Shown: in pieces, positions 30,162 through 39,376 of the stretch | Layout: every line of letters begins with the position of its first letter | Position numbering within the stretch: the first letter of the stretch is position 1 | NCBI RefSeq assembly: GCF_900100665.1 | Contig: NZ_FNCS01000008.1 | Coordinates: 1 to 64,000, forward strand | DNA length: 64,000 bases | Origin: Pelagibacterium luteolum | GTDB lineage: Bacteria > Pseudomonadota > Alphaproteobacteria > Rhizobiales > Devosiaceae | Reading direction: 5' to 3' | Notes under the pieces: model-generated | Database searches by the model: none | The model's input: the letters and a program-made list of their open reading frames with translations, nothing else | What the model was told of the DNA's origin: nothing | Made by a program: the position numbers and the translations under genes

Positions 30162-30917
30162 TCAAGCGGCAACTATGATCGAGAAAAAGTCGTTCGCTTT
30201 TAGGCTCGCACCGCCAACCAGCGCCCCGTTGACATTGGGGGTAGAAAGAATAGTGCCGGCATTGTCGGACTTGACCGACCCGCCGTACAGCAGACGTGCT
30301 GCCTCTCCGGACCGACCGAAACGCTCGATCAACAATTCCCGGATGTGGCCGTGCATTTCCTCTATATCGGCCGGCGTCGCGGTTTTGCCGGTTCCGATTG
30401 CCCAAATGGGCTCGTAGGCAACGACTATAGGCGTGTTACCGAAATGCTCCGGAAGTGAACCGCGCAGCTGCTCCGCGACGACCTGATTCGCATTGCCCTC
30501 GCCGCGCTCCGTTTCAGTCTCACCGACGCAAACTATAGGAATCAGTCCTCCTGACAGCGCTGCTTCGCATTTGGAGCGCACAATCGAGTCCGTCTCGCCA
30601 TGATCGGCACGCCGTTCAGAATGCCCGAGGATCACGTGGCTGGCCCCCGCATCGAGAAGCATCGCAGCGCTTATATCGCCCGTGTGTGCACCGTTGACGC
30701 TTGAATGACAGTCTTGTCCACCTATCCTGATCGGTCCACCTTCAACAGTCTGTGCAGCGCGATGAATAAGCGTAGCCGGCGGGCAAACGACGATGTCGCT
30801 TTCGACTGTGCCAGCTTCCTCGAGAAGGGTCTTGAGCCGCGCAAGTTCTTCGATGCCGGCTCCGGTGCCGTTCATCTTCCAGTTTCCAGCGATCAGCGGC
30901 CGGGTAGCCATGTTCAT
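30162..30917 (-). CDS. tpiA: Triose-phosphate isomerase
   Basis: Interconverts dihydroxyacetone phosphate and glyceraldehyde 3-phosphate. The 251-residue protein has AGNWKMNG (catalytic Lys), the base-bearing loop ILGHSERR (catalytic His), VAYEPIWAIGTGKTA (catalytic Glu) and LYGGSVKSDNAG (phosphate site). ATG 30917 is supported by GAGG at 7 nt; a second ATG two codons in is less well placed. It is divergent from ppiD over a 169-bp gap and lies 150 bp upstream of secG. Confidence 0.96.
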   Translation of the reverse strand: MNMATRPLIAGNWKMNGTGAGIEELARLKTLLEEAGTVESDIVVCPPATLIHRAAQTVEGGPIRIGGQDCHSSVNGAHTGDISAAMLLDAGASHVILGHSERRADHGETDSIVRSKCEAALSGGLIPIVCVGETETERGEGNANQVVAEQLRGSLPEHFGNTPIVVAYEPIWAIGTGKTATPADIEEMHGHIRELLIERFGRSGEAARLLYGGSVKSDNAGTILSTPNVNGALVGGASLKANDFFSIIVAA

Positions 30918-30982
30918 CTGATGTCCTCAATATGCCTTGCACGGCGAATTATATTGGCTTAACTCGGCCCGCGGAGGGTGCC

Positions 30983-31012
30983 TTGCCGCGCCGGTCGCGC
31001 CCTGTCTATTAT
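30983..31012 (+). promoter_or_regulatory. Candidate promoter for ppiD-trp-moa operon
   Basis: TTGCCG at 30983-30988 and TATTAT at 31007-31012 with an 18-bp spacer fit a housekeeping sigma promoter. The start site would be near 31019, giving a leader of about 68 nt before ppiD. Confidence 0.45.
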
Positions 31013-31086
31013 GCGCGCTCCTACAATGCCATAGGGTAAAACGTAAGACATAAGGCGATATCTGCGCCTGAAACGATCGGAACACG

Positions 31087-32958
31087 ATGCTCGATAATCT
31101 GAGAAACTTTGGCCGTAGCTGGATTGCAAAAATCTTCCTGGGCATCCTGATCATCGCCGTCGCCGGTTTCGGTATTCCAAGCGTGTTTCTCGATCTCAAC
31201 GCTAATACGGTCGCACGCGTTGGTGATCAGAACATCTCGATTCGCGATTTCGACCGCATCTACCGTGCACAGATCAATCAGTTCGCCCAGCAGACCGGTG
31301 TTGCCCCATCCGGCCAGGAAGCGCTTGCCTATGGCATCCCCAACGCAGCCTTGGCACGGCTAGCCAACGAAGCATCGGCCGACATTTTGTCTCAGCGGCT
31401 CGGGCTAGGTGTATCTGACGCAAAACTCGCGGACATGGTGCGACGCGACCCGAACTTTGCCAGTGCACTCGGATTATTTGATGCATCCGAGTTCTCCGCC
31501 ATGCTTCGCCAGTCGGGCTTTACGGAGGCCGAGTATCTCGACCTTCAGCGCGACATTGCCAATCGCGAGCAAGTTGCTCTCGTTTTTGATGGAGTGCAGC
31601 TCCCGCAGGTGGCGCTTGATATCGCTCGCTCTTACGAAAATGATTTGCGCACCATCGACTATGTCGAACTCAACCCAGTTCTTTTTTCCGTAACCGACGA
31701 ACCCACAGAAGAACAGCTTGCGCAGTTCTTCGCTGAAAATCAGGATCGCTTCCGAACTGTCGAAACCCGCTCGGTCACCCTTCTTCCTCTGACCTCCGAG
31801 GCTTTAGCTGCGGGGATGGAGATCAGTGATCAAGACATCGCCGCCGAATATGAGCGCACCGGTGACCAGTATGTGGTTGGTGAGCGCCGCACGATTCATC
31901 AAGTCACTCTCCCCGACGCCGACGCGGCGGCTCTTTTCGAAGCCGGGCTAGCTTCGGGTCGAAGCTTTGCAAGTGTAGTGTCCGAGGCAGGGCTGCAAAC
32001 GTCTGTTTCTGAGCTTGGCGTTTTCGAGCAAGGCGAATTGACTGACCCCACCGTTGCAGACGCTGCCTTCGCTTTGGACGAGGGCGGGTATTCGATGATC
32101 AACGACGACGCCGGTGGCCAGCGTGTCATCTGGGTCAGCTCCGTCCAGGAGGCCGGGCAGCAACCTATTGAAGCCGTGCGGGACGATATCGCTCAGTCTA
32201 TTGCCTCACGCCGCGCCCAGGACATGGTGCTCGATGTTTACGACGAGATCGAAGAGGCTCGTGCCGCCTTCCAACCCGTATCGGAAGTTGCAGAACGGTA
32301 TGGCCTCGAGAGCTACGACCTCGACCTCACCCGGGACGGCGCGGCGCTCGCCGATCTCGATGTACTCCCGCCCGATTCAACCCAGCGGATCGTCGAGGCG
32401 GTGTTTGCAGCATCTGAAGATGCGCAGTTTACCCCCGCAATCAATTTAGGGTCCAGCCGCACGGTTTTCTTCGAACTCCATGAAGTCCAGCCGGAGCGCG
32501 ACCAGACACTTGAAGAAGTTCGCGATGAGGTGGTTGTTGCGTGGCAGGAGCTGGAGACCGAGCTCAATATGACCCGCACTGCCGAGGACCTGGTTGCGGC
32601 TCTAGACTTCGGTGACGACCTTTTCACGCTGGCCACCGCGCAGGGCCAGACGCCTCAGTCCAGCGGTACATTCGGTCGCAGTGCAACAGCTACTGTGCTA
32701 GGGCCGGATGTCATACAGTCAGCCTTTCAGGGCGGTGAAGGCTATGCGAACTATGTAACGACGCAAGACGGCAACGTTGTCGTTTTCCAAGTCACCGATG
32801 TAATCCCAGCTGAGGCAGAAGGCACGTCTCAAGTCGCGACCGCGTTGCAGACCTCGTTTCGCAACCTTCTCTATTCGAGCTTCGTGGAAGGGCTGCGCGA
32901 GGACGTGGGCATTCGCATCAATGAGCAGGCGTTCAATCTCGTCGTTGGGATAGAGTAA
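31087..32958 (+). CDS. ppiD: Membrane-anchored peptidyl-prolyl isomerase (PpiD-like)
   Basis: Periplasmic chaperone anchored by one N-terminal span (about 13-35, AKIFLGILIIAVAGFGIPSVFL); helps newly exported proteins fold near the Sec channel. The 623-residue protein has a SurA_N-type chaperone region (about 40-200) beginning VARVGDQNISIRDFDRIYR, and parvulin-like segments in the middle (about 265-360, ERRTIHQVTLPD ... DEGGYSMI). The C-terminal part is acidic and less conserved. It is the first gene of a plus-strand run, 6 bp before trpE, an arrangement common in alphaproteobacteria. Confidence 0.92.
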   Translation: MLDNLRNFGRSWIAKIFLGILIIAVAGFGIPSVFLDLNANTVARVGDQNISIRDFDRIYRAQINQFAQQTGVAPSGQEALAYGIPNAALARLANEASADILSQRLGLGVSDAKLADMVRRDPNFASALGLFDASEFSAMLRQSGFTEAEYLDLQRDIANREQVALVFDGVQLPQVALDIARSYENDLRTIDYVELNPVLFSVTDEPTEEQLAQFFAENQDRFRTVETRSVTLLPLTSEALAAGMEISDQDIAAEYERTGDQYVVGERRTIHQVTLPDADAAALFEAGLASGRSFASVVSEAGLQTSVSELGVFEQGELTDPTVADAAFALDEGGYSMINDDAGGQRVIWVSSVQEAGQQPIEAVRDDIAQSIASRRAQDMVLDVYDEIEEARAAFQPVSEVAERYGLESYDLDLTRDGAALADLDVLPPDSTQRIVEAVFAASEDAQFTPAINLGSSRTVFFELHEVQPERDQTLEEVRDEVVVAWQELETELNMTRTAEDLVAALDFGDDLFTLATAQGQTPQSSGTFGRSATATVLGPDVIQSAFQGGEGYANYVTTQDGNVVVFQVTDVIPAEAEGTSQVATALQTSFRNLLYSSFVEGLREDVGIRINEQAFNLVVGIE

Positions 32959-32964
32959 TCATTT

Positions 32965-34476
32965 ATGCCTGAATCCAGCGAGTTCGACGACTTTAGTAAG
33001 CGCTACGCGGCTGGGCAAAATCAGATTATCTATCGCCGCGTGGTCGCAGACCTCGAGACGCCGGTTGGCACTTATCTCAAGCTCGCCGATGGACGCCGTC
33101 ATACCTTTCTCCTGGAATCGGTAGAAGGCGGCGTTGTCAGAGGTCGTTACTCCATAATTGGCCTTGAGCCCGACCTGCTGTGGCGCGTTGTCGACGGTCA
33201 CGCCGAGATCAACCGGCACGCCCAAGCCACTGCCAGTGATTTTACCACCCAGTCCCATGCCCCGCTGGATGCGCTGCGCGCCTTGATTGCGGAAAGTCAG
33301 ATCGATATGCCGCCGGAATTGCCGCCCAGCTCAGCCGGGGTCTTCGGATATCTTGGCTATGACATGGTGCGGTTCATGGAATCGCTCCCCGACGACAACC
33401 CCGACGAATTGGGCGTGCCGGATGCGATCATGATGCGGCCTTCCCTCCTGGCCGTATTCGACACGCTCAAGGACGAACTCTACCTCACCGCTCCCGTATA
33501 TGTGCGTGACGGCGTAAGCGCGCGCCAGGCCTATCAATCGGCCAATGACAGAATTGAAGAGGCGATTGCGAGGCTGGAACGCCCCCTGCCCGGCACCGAA
33601 GCGATTTTGGACATGCCAGCGATAGAGGTGGCATCAAATACAAGCAGCAGCGACTACTTCAAAATGGTGCGTGCCGCGCAAGACTACATCGCTGCCGGTG
33701 ATATTTTCCAGGTCGTCTTAAGCCAGCGCTTTTCGGCAGAATTCAAATTGCCGCCTACCGCTCTCTATCGGGCGCTAAGGCGTACCAATCCATCGCCTTA
33801 TATGTATTTCCTCGATTTCGGGGACTTTGCTGTTGCTGGATCCAGCCCGGAAATTCTCGTTCGCGTCGATCGGGGTGAGTTGACGATCCGGCCAATAGCC
33901 GGCACCCGAAAGCGCGGCGCTACGCCGGAAAGAGATCGGGAACTGGCTGACGAGTTGCTTTCTGATCCCAAAGAGTTGTCAGAACACCTTATGCTTCTCG
34001 ATCTGGGTCGCAACGACGTGGGGCGTGTTGCGGAGATCGGGTCCGTGAAGGTCACCGACAAATTCTTTCTCGAGTACTACTCGCACGTAATGCACATCGT
34101 CTCTAATGTCGTCGGACGCCTCGATCCGAAATACGACAATATTGATGCTCTAGCCGCTGGTTTTCCTGCTGGTACGGTTTCAGGAGCACCAAAGGTTCGG
34201 GCGATGGAGATCATCGATGAACTTGAGATGACACGCCGCGGGATTTATGCAGGCTGTGTCGGCTATTTTGGAGCTGATGGCCGCATGGACACCTGCATCA
34301 TCCTACGCACAGCGATCCTCAAGGATGATAGGCTGTATGTGCAGGCTGGGGCTGGCATCGTGGCCGACAGCAAACCCGAACTTGAGCAACTCGAATGCGA
34401 AAACAAGGCGCGCGCCCTTTTCAGCGCTGCTGAGGAAGCGCTACGCTATGCCGGACAATCGAAGTTGGGCCAGTAA
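32965..34476 (+). CDS. trpE: Anthranilate synthase component I
   Basis: Converts chorismate to anthranilate with ammonia from TrpG; first step of tryptophan synthesis. The 503-residue protein has the N-terminal tryptophan-binding LLES motif (FLLESVEGG, about 49-57), then the chorismate-binding domain: GSSPEILVRV, IAGTRKRGATPERD, LLDLGRNDVGRVAEIGSVKV and GTVSGAPKVRAMEIIDELE. It is separate from trpG, unlike the fused TrpEG of Rhizobium and relatives. Only 6 bp separate it from ppiD, leaving no room for a trp leader peptide, so control must act further upstream or by feedback. Confidence 0.96.
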   Translation: MPESSEFDDFSKRYAAGQNQIIYRRVVADLETPVGTYLKLADGRRHTFLLESVEGGVVRGRYSIIGLEPDLLWRVVDGHAEINRHAQATASDFTTQSHAPLDALRALIAESQIDMPPELPPSSAGVFGYLGYDMVRFMESLPDDNPDELGVPDAIMMRPSLLAVFDTLKDELYLTAPVYVRDGVSARQAYQSANDRIEEAIARLERPLPGTEAILDMPAIEVASNTSSSDYFKMVRAAQDYIAAGDIFQVVLSQRFSAEFKLPPTALYRALRRTNPSPYMYFLDFGDFAVAGSSPEILVRVDRGELTIRPIAGTRKRGATPERDRELADELLSDPKELSEHLMLLDLGRNDVGRVAEIGSVKVTDKFFLEYYSHVMHIVSNVVGRLDPKYDNIDALAAGFPAGTVSGAPKVRAMEIIDELEMTRRGIYAGCVGYFGADGRMDTCIILRTAILKDDRLYVQAGAGIVADSKPELEQLECENKARALFSAAEEALRYAGQSKLGQ

Positions 34477-35073
34477 ATGCGCGTTCTCGTGATCGATAAC
34501 TATGACAGCTTCACCTATAATCTCGTCCATTATATCGGCGAGCTTGGTGCTGAAACCAAAGTCGTCCGCAACGACCGTATCACCCTAGATGAGATAGAAG
34601 CGCACGACCCAGATGCAATCGTCATTTCCCCAGGTCCATGCACACCTAACGAGGCCGGTATATGCCTCGCGCTGATCAAGCGCTTTGCAGGCGAAATCCC
34701 TCTGTTTGGTGTCTGTCTCGGCCTACAGTCGATGGGTCAGGCGTTTGGCGGCGACGTCGTACGCGCTCCAGTTCCCATGCACGGCAAGGTTTCGACGATC
34801 TCCCATGATGGGCGCGGCGTTTTTCGTGGGCTCAACAAGCAATTCGACGCAACCCGCTACCACTCACTGGTTGTGCGCGACGACACACTGCCAGCGGAGC
34901 TGAGCGTCACAGCACGCTCAGATGACGGTCAGATCATGGGTCTTCAGCACCGCGATTTGCCGGTTCATGGCGTGCAGTTTCACCCCGAAAGCATTTCCTC
35001 CGAAAACGGCCACGCCATTTTGCAGAACTTTCTCAATATCGCGCGAGATTTCAACGCCAGTCGCGCTGCCTGA
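34477..35073 (+). CDS. trpG: Anthranilate synthase component II (glutamine amidotransferase)
   Basis: Supplies ammonia to TrpE from glutamine. The 198-residue class I amidotransferase has [17 protein letters not shown], the oxyanion stretch [11 protein letters not shown], the nucleophile C80 in GVCLGLQ and the His-Glu pair in [11 protein letters not shown]. In some bacteria the same subunit also serves p-aminobenzoate synthase. The ATG directly abuts the trpE stop (TAAATG). Confidence 0.96.
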   Translation: MRVLVIDNYDSFTYNLVHYIGELGAETKVVRNDRITLDEIEAHDPDAIVISPGPCTPNEAGICLALIKRFAGEIPLFGVCLGLQSMGQAFGGDVVRAPVPMHGKVSTISHDGRGVFRGLNKQFDATRYHSLVVRDDTLPAELSVTARSDDGQIMGLQHRDLPVHGVQFHPESISSENGHAILQNFLNIARDFNASRAA

Positions 35074-35092
35074 GCCCGAGGAGAATTCCACC

Positions 35093-36103
35093 ATGGACAT
35101 CAAAGGTGCGCTGGCCAGAATTGCCGACGGCAGGGATCTGACAGGGACTGAAATGCGCGACGTGATGGAAATCATCATGTCCGGCAACGCAACTCCCTCC
35201 CAGATCGGCGCCTTTCTTATGGGCATGCGAGTCAAGGGCGAGACCGTTGGCGAGATCGCCGCAGCAGTCTCCATAATGCGCGCCAAGATGGTGCCGGTCG
35301 AAGCACCGGACGATGCCGTCGATATTGTGGGAACGGGCGGCGATGGAGCGGGAACGCTCAATATTTCCACAGGCGCGGCAATTGTTGTCGCTGCGGCGGG
35401 GGTCCCCGTTGCCAAGCACGGCAATCGCGCATTGTCATCAAAATCAGGATCTGCCGAAGCACTGCAAAAGCTGGGCATTGACCTCGACCTCTCGCCCGAG
35501 CGCATTTCGGCATGCATTCGCGAAGCGGGTATCGGCTTTATGTTTGCGCCCAATCACCATCCCGCCATGCGTCACGTTGGGCCGTCGCGCGCGGAGATGG
35601 GCGTGAGGACGATGTTCAATCTTCTTGGCCCACAGGCCAACCCTGCCGGAGTGAAGCGATACGTTCTCGGAGTTTATGATCGAGATTGGGTGGAGCCCGT
35701 CGCAGCAGCTCTGCAGGCCAACCAGGCTCGCGCCGCATGGGTCGTCCACGGTGACAGTGGACTAGACGAGCTCTCGACAACGGGACCGTCCTTCGTATCG
35801 CAGATCAAGAACGGCAACTTGACATCGTTCGAGGTGACTCCCGAAGAAGCCGGATTGCCTCGTGTAAGCATTGGCGACCTCCGCGGTGGCGACCCTGAGT
35901 ACAATGCGAGTAAAGTGCGTAAACTGCTGGACGGTGCGCAGGGCCCGTATCGCGATATCGTTCTGCTCAATGCCGCTGCGGCTTTCGTAGTCGCTGAGAA
36001 AGTGGAAACACTACGCGACGGCGTGGTACTTGGCGCGGATGCAATTGATTCCGGCAAGGCGAAATCCACGCTTGAGCGTTTGGCAGTGGCGAGCGCAAAA
36101 TGA
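35093..36103 (+). CDS. trpD: Anthranilate phosphoribosyltransferase
   Basis: Joins anthranilate to phosphoribosyl pyrophosphate. The 336-residue protein has [14 protein letters not shown] (the PRPP loop, about 80-93), [31 protein letters not shown] and [11 protein letters not shown]. The open frame extends upstream into trpG, but GAGGAG followed by ATG 35093 and family alignment fix the start there, 19 bp after trpG. The last 4 bp overlap trpC as ATGA. Confidence 0.96.
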   Translation: MDIKGALARIADGRDLTGTEMRDVMEIIMSGNATPSQIGAFLMGMRVKGETVGEIAAAVSIMRAKMVPVEAPDDAVDIVGTGGDGAGTLNISTGAAIVVAAAGVPVAKHGNRALSSKSGSAEALQKLGIDLDLSPERISACIREAGIGFMFAPNHHPAMRHVGPSRAEMGVRTMFNLLGPQANPAGVKRYVLGVYDRDWVEPVAAALQANQARAAWVVHGDSGLDELSTTGPSFVSQIKNGNLTSFEVTPEEAGLPRVSIGDLRGGDPEYNASKVRKLLDGAQGPYRDIVLLNAAAAFVVAEKVETLRDGVVLGADAIDSGKAKSTLERLAVASAK

Positions 36104-36897
36104 CTGATATCCTGCGCAAGATCGAGACCTACAAGCGCGAAGAAATTGCTGCGGCGAAATCCGCACGCCCAATGACCGAAGTCGTGGCGGCCGCCCGAGA
36201 GCAAGCTCCGCCGAGAGGATTTTGCGACGCGCTCAAGGCGAAGATTGCGGCCGGAGACTACGGCCTAATAGCCGAGATCAAAAAGGCAAGCCCGTCGAAA
36301 GGCCTCATCCGCCCGGACTTTAATCCACCCGCACTGGCAGAGGCCTATCAGGCGGGTGGCGCAGCGTGCCTTTCCGTCCTGACCGACACGCCCTCTTTCC
36401 AAGGTCGTCCGGAATTTTTAGGCCAGGCACGTGATGCGTGCTCGCTCCCCGCGCTGCGAAAAGACTTTCTCTTCGAACCCTATCAAGTCGCCGAAGCACG
36501 CGCTTGGGGCGCCGATTGCATCCTGATCATTCTGGCATCTCTTGATGACGCCGATGCCAGAGCCTTGCTCGACGCGGCAGCCGAATGGCAGATGGACGCT
36601 CTGGTTGAAGTTCATGACAAGCCTGAAATGGAGCGTGCGTTGGAGCTGGGTGCCGAATTCATCGGCATCAACAATCGCAATCTTCGGACGTTCGATGTGA
36701 CCCTGCAAACAACCATCGAGCTCGCGCGCCTTGTTCCGGAGGAACGGCTTCTCGTTTCCGAGAGCGGCATTTTCACCCATGACGACATCGCGTTTCTGCA
36801 GGCAGAAGCTGGCCTGCGATGCTTTCTCGTTGGGGAGAGTCTGATGCGACAGGACGATGTCGCTGCCGCCACCCGTACACTTTTGGGTAAGGTCTAA
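36100..36897 (+). CDS. trpC: Indole-3-glycerol phosphate synthase
   Basis: Closes the indole ring from CdRP. The 265-residue TIM-barrel protein has the catalytic lysine in [44 protein letters not shown] and VSESGIF. It starts with the ATGA overlap on trpD and ends 3 bp before moaC. Trp genes trpB, trpA and trpF are not in this window, so the pathway is split as in other alphaproteobacteria. Confidence 0.96.
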   Translation: MTDILRKIETYKREEIAAAKSARPMTEVVAAAREQAPPRGFCDALKAKIAAGDYGLIAEIKKASPSKGLIRPDFNPPALAEAYQAGGAACLSVLTDTPSFQGRPEFLGQARDACSLPALRKDFLFEPYQVAEARAWGADCILIILASLDDADARALLDAAAEWQMDALVEVHDKPEMERALELGAEFIGINNRNLRTFDVTLQTTIELARLVPEERLLVSESGIFTHDDIAFLQAEAGLRCFLVGESLMRQDDVAAATRTLLGKV

Positions 36898-36900
36898 GCC

Positions 36901-37386
36901 ATGGCCCACGGCTTGACGCATCTCGATAAGACCGGCGCAGCGCATATCGTCGATATAGCCGACAAGGGTGAGACGGCGCGCAGTGCAGTCGCTGGTGCGT
37001 CTCTCATAGCCACCCCGGAAATTGTCGACGCGATTTTTGGTGGCAGTCTGAAGAAAGGTGATGCCATCGCCGTGGCGCGAGTTGCAGGGATCATGGCGGC
37101 GAAAAAAACGTCCGAGTTGATCCCGCTCTGCCACCCGATACCGATCACAAAAATAACGATCGCCATAGAGCGTGATAGTGCGCCACACACGGTCACTATC
37201 GAAGCAAGAGTGGAAAGCCTGGGTAGAACTGGGGTTGAAATGGAAGCGCTCACAGCGGCATCTGTCACAGCGCTGACGCTCTACGACATGGCAAAAGCGC
37301 TTGATAAGTCCATGACCATCGAAAATCTTCGGCTGATTAAAAAAAGCGGTGGCAAGTCAGGTGATTACGCGAGGGAACGAGCGTGA
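36901..37386 (+). CDS. moaC: Cyclic pyranopterin monophosphate synthase MoaC
   Basis: Second enzyme of molybdenum cofactor synthesis; makes the cyclic pyranopterin ring. The 161-residue protein has LTHLDKTGAAHIVDI, the GIMAAKKTSELIPLCHPIPI segment and VEMEALTAASVTALTLYDM, with the conserved Lys/His/Asp active-site residues. Three bases separate it from trpC and it overlaps moeA by 4 nt (GTGA). Linkage trpC-moaC-moeA-lexA is a known alphaproteobacterial order. Confidence 0.96.
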   Translation: MAHGLTHLDKTGAAHIVDIADKGETARSAVAGASLIATPEIVDAIFGGSLKKGDAIAVARVAGIMAAKKTSELIPLCHPIPITKITIAIERDSAPHTVTIEARVESLGRTGVEMEALTAASVTALTLYDMAKALDKSMTIENLRLIKKSGGKSGDYARERA

Positions 37387-38573
37387 TTTCTGTCGACTTA
37401 GCCCTCGAAAAAATCCTCGCACGTGTAGAGCGTTTGCCATCCGAGACTGTGCCTCTGGGCCGTTCGCTGGGTCGCGTTCTTGCGCGCGGCGCCACGGCGC
37501 ACATCGACAATCCTGCGTTCGACGTCAGTGCGATGGACGGCTACGCTCTTCGCGCAGACGATGTTAATCCCGGTTCAACTCTTGATCTGATCGGTGTCTC
37601 CCAAGCCGGTTCGGCGTTTCATGGCACCGTTGGGCAGGGCCAGTGCATCCGCATCTTCACTGGCGCGCCTGTTCCTTCTGGCGCCGATGCAGTCGTTATG
37701 CAGGAGGACGTCAATGCAAACGACGATCGCATAACATTCAATACCGATGCGCAGAGCGGCCGAAATATTCGTAGACGCGGGGAGGATTTCCGCGCCGGTA
37801 GGGAACTGGCGTCTCAGGGAACAGCGCTCACAGCGCACAATATCGGACTGATCGCAGCTGGCAACAACTCGACCATCGAGGTGTCTACCCTGCCCTCCAT
37901 AGGCCTTCTTGCTACAGGTGACGAGTTGGTCGCGCCAGGGACGGCGATTGGAGCCGACCAGATCGTATCGTCAAATACGATTGCCCTGTCAGCGTTGCTC
38001 GGTCCGTTCGCCTCTATCATGACCGATCACGGCATCGTAGCAGATGACAAGGACGCACTTGAACGCACTTTGCGGTCAGCACTTGATACCGAGCCAGACC
38101 TCCTCATAACAACAGGCGGTGCAAGCGTAGGCGAGCACGACCTCGTTCAGGACGCTCTTAGGGCCTGCGGTGTAACAATGGATTTCTGGCGCATAGCGAT
38201 GCGACCTGGAAAACCTTTAATGTTCGGCGCGCATGGCAAGACACTTGTATTCGGCCTCCCGGGCAATCCGGTATCGGCTCTGGTCACCGCGCGGATATTC
38301 ATCCTACCAGCATTAAAGGCGATGACCGGCGCACTCTCACAGGATCCGCTGCTTTTGCCGCTGGCGGCCCCACTACCTGCCAACGGCCCACGGCGTCATT
38401 ACTTGCGGGCGCGCTTGGAACGTGACGCGCAGGGCCGCACCACAATTGACCCAATTCGACAGACCGACAGCGGCCATCTCTCCTCGCTCGCGAGCGCCGA
38501 AGCGCTGATCATACAGCGCGAAAACTGCCACGGCATGAGCGCCGGTGACTATATAGAAGCCATCTTGCTTTAG
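37383..38573 (+). CDS. moeA: Molybdopterin molybdotransferase MoeA
   Basis: Inserts molybdate into adenylylated molybdopterin. The 396-residue protein has the family signature [15 protein letters not shown] (about 42-56), [52 protein letters not shown] and [12 protein letters not shown]. The start is GTG at 37383 within the moaC stop (GTGA). It is the last gene before the lexA promoter. Confidence 0.96.
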   Translation: MISVDLALEKILARVERLPSETVPLGRSLGRVLARGATAHIDNPAFDVSAMDGYALRADDVNPGSTLDLIGVSQAGSAFHGTVGQGQCIRIFTGAPVPSGADAVVMQEDVNANDDRITFNTDAQSGRNIRRRGEDFRAGRELASQGTALTAHNIGLIAAGNNSTIEVSTLPSIGLLATGDELVAPGTAIGADQIVSSNTIALSALLGPFASIMTDHGIVADDKDALERTLRSALDTEPDLLITTGGASVGEHDLVQDALRACGVTMDFWRIAMRPGKPLMFGAHGKTLVFGLPGNPVSALVTARIFILPALKAMTGALSQDPLLLPLAAPLPANGPRRHYLRARLERDAQGRTTIDPIRQTDSGHLSSLASAEALIIQRENCHGMSAGDYIEAILL

Positions 38574-38602
38574 GCCGCAAAAGCCCCAGAAATGCGATTC
38601 AC

Positions 38603-38631
38603 TTGCAGAACATTTATGGAACATGTATAAG
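38603..38631 (+). promoter_or_regulatory. lexA promoter
   Basis: TTGCAG (38603-38608), a 17-bp spacer and TATAAG (38626-38631) form a good sigma-70-type promoter. The first LexA box starts at the last base of the -35 and fills the spacer, so bound LexA should block RNA polymerase. Confidence 0.75.
38608..38622. promoter_or_regulatory. LexA (SOS) box 1
   Basis: GAACATTTATGGAAC is a perfect GAAC-N7-GAAC direct repeat, the LexA site of alphaproteobacteria. It lies between -35 and -10 of lexA. Confidence 0.9.
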
Positions 38632-38632
38632 T

Positions 38633-38647
38633 GTTCAATATTTGTTC
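38633..38647. promoter_or_regulatory. LexA (SOS) box 2
   Basis: GTTCAATATTTGTTC is a perfect GTTC-N7-GTTC, the same site in opposite orientation, placed over the predicted start of transcription and 28 bp before the lexA start codon. Two sites would give tight autorepression. Confidence 0.9.
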
Positions 38648-38674
38648 CGATTCGAAATCGCCGAGGGAATGCCG

Positions 38675-39376
38675 ATGTTGACGCGCAAGCAACACGAACT
38701 CCTGATGTTCATTCATGAACGTATGAAGGAAAGTGGCATTCCGCCGTCATTCGACGAAATGAAGGAAGCGCTCGACCTCAAATCCAAATCGGGAATCCAT
38801 CGACTGATTACGGCGCTGGAAGAACGTGGGTTCATTCGACGCCTTCCAAACAGGGCGCGTGCTCTTGAAGTGGTTAAACTCCCCGATTCGATGAACCCAT
38901 CATTGGGCGGCAAGAAGTCGAAGTTCGAGCCATCTGTCATCGAAGGTAATCTCGGCAAGGTTCCCACTAAACCGATTCCTGCCAGCGAAGGCGGATCGAT
39001 CACTGTGCCCGTAATGGGCCGCATCGCGGCCGGCACTCCGATCGAAGCCATACAGACTCATTCTCATTCAATCATGGTGCCACCCGAGATGCTCGGCTCT
39101 GGAGAGCATTACGCGCTGGAAGTGCGCGGCGATTCGATGATCGATGCCGGCATTTTCGATGGCGATACGGTGTTGATCCGCAAGCAGGACTCCGCTGGCA
39201 CCGGTGAGATTATCGTCGCTCTTGTCGATGAAGAAGAAGCGACGCTCAAGCGTCTGCGGAAAAAGGGAAATGCCATCGCGCTGGAAGCTGCAAATCCGGC
39301 GTATGAGACCCGCATTTTTGGTCCCGATCGGGTCAAGGTCCAAGGTCGACTGGTCGGCTTACTCCGCCGTTACTGA
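38675..39376 (+). CDS. lexA: SOS repressor LexA
   Basis: Represses DNA-damage genes and cleaves itself when RecA is activated. From ATG 38675 the protein has 233 residues: winged helix-turn-helix (1-65, [20 protein letters not shown]), linker, the scissile Ala-Gly in [10 protein letters not shown], and the S24 peptidase domain with serine in RGDSMIDAG and lysine in EATLKRL. GAGGGA 6 nt before 38675 sets the start; an ATG two codons earlier and a longer frame are less likely. The 3' end overlaps convergent comEC by 7 bp. Confidence 0.97.
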   Translation: MLTRKQHELLMFIHERMKESGIPPSFDEMKEALDLKSKSGIHRLITALEERGFIRRLPNRARALEVVKLPDSMNPSLGGKKSKFEPSVIEGNLGKVPTKPIPASEGGSITVPVMGRIAAGTPIEAIQTHSHSIMVPPEMLGSGEHYALEVRGDSMIDAGIFDGDTVLIRKQDSAGTGEIIVALVDEEEATLKRLRKKGNAIALEAANPAYETRIFGPDRVKVQGRLVGLLRRY

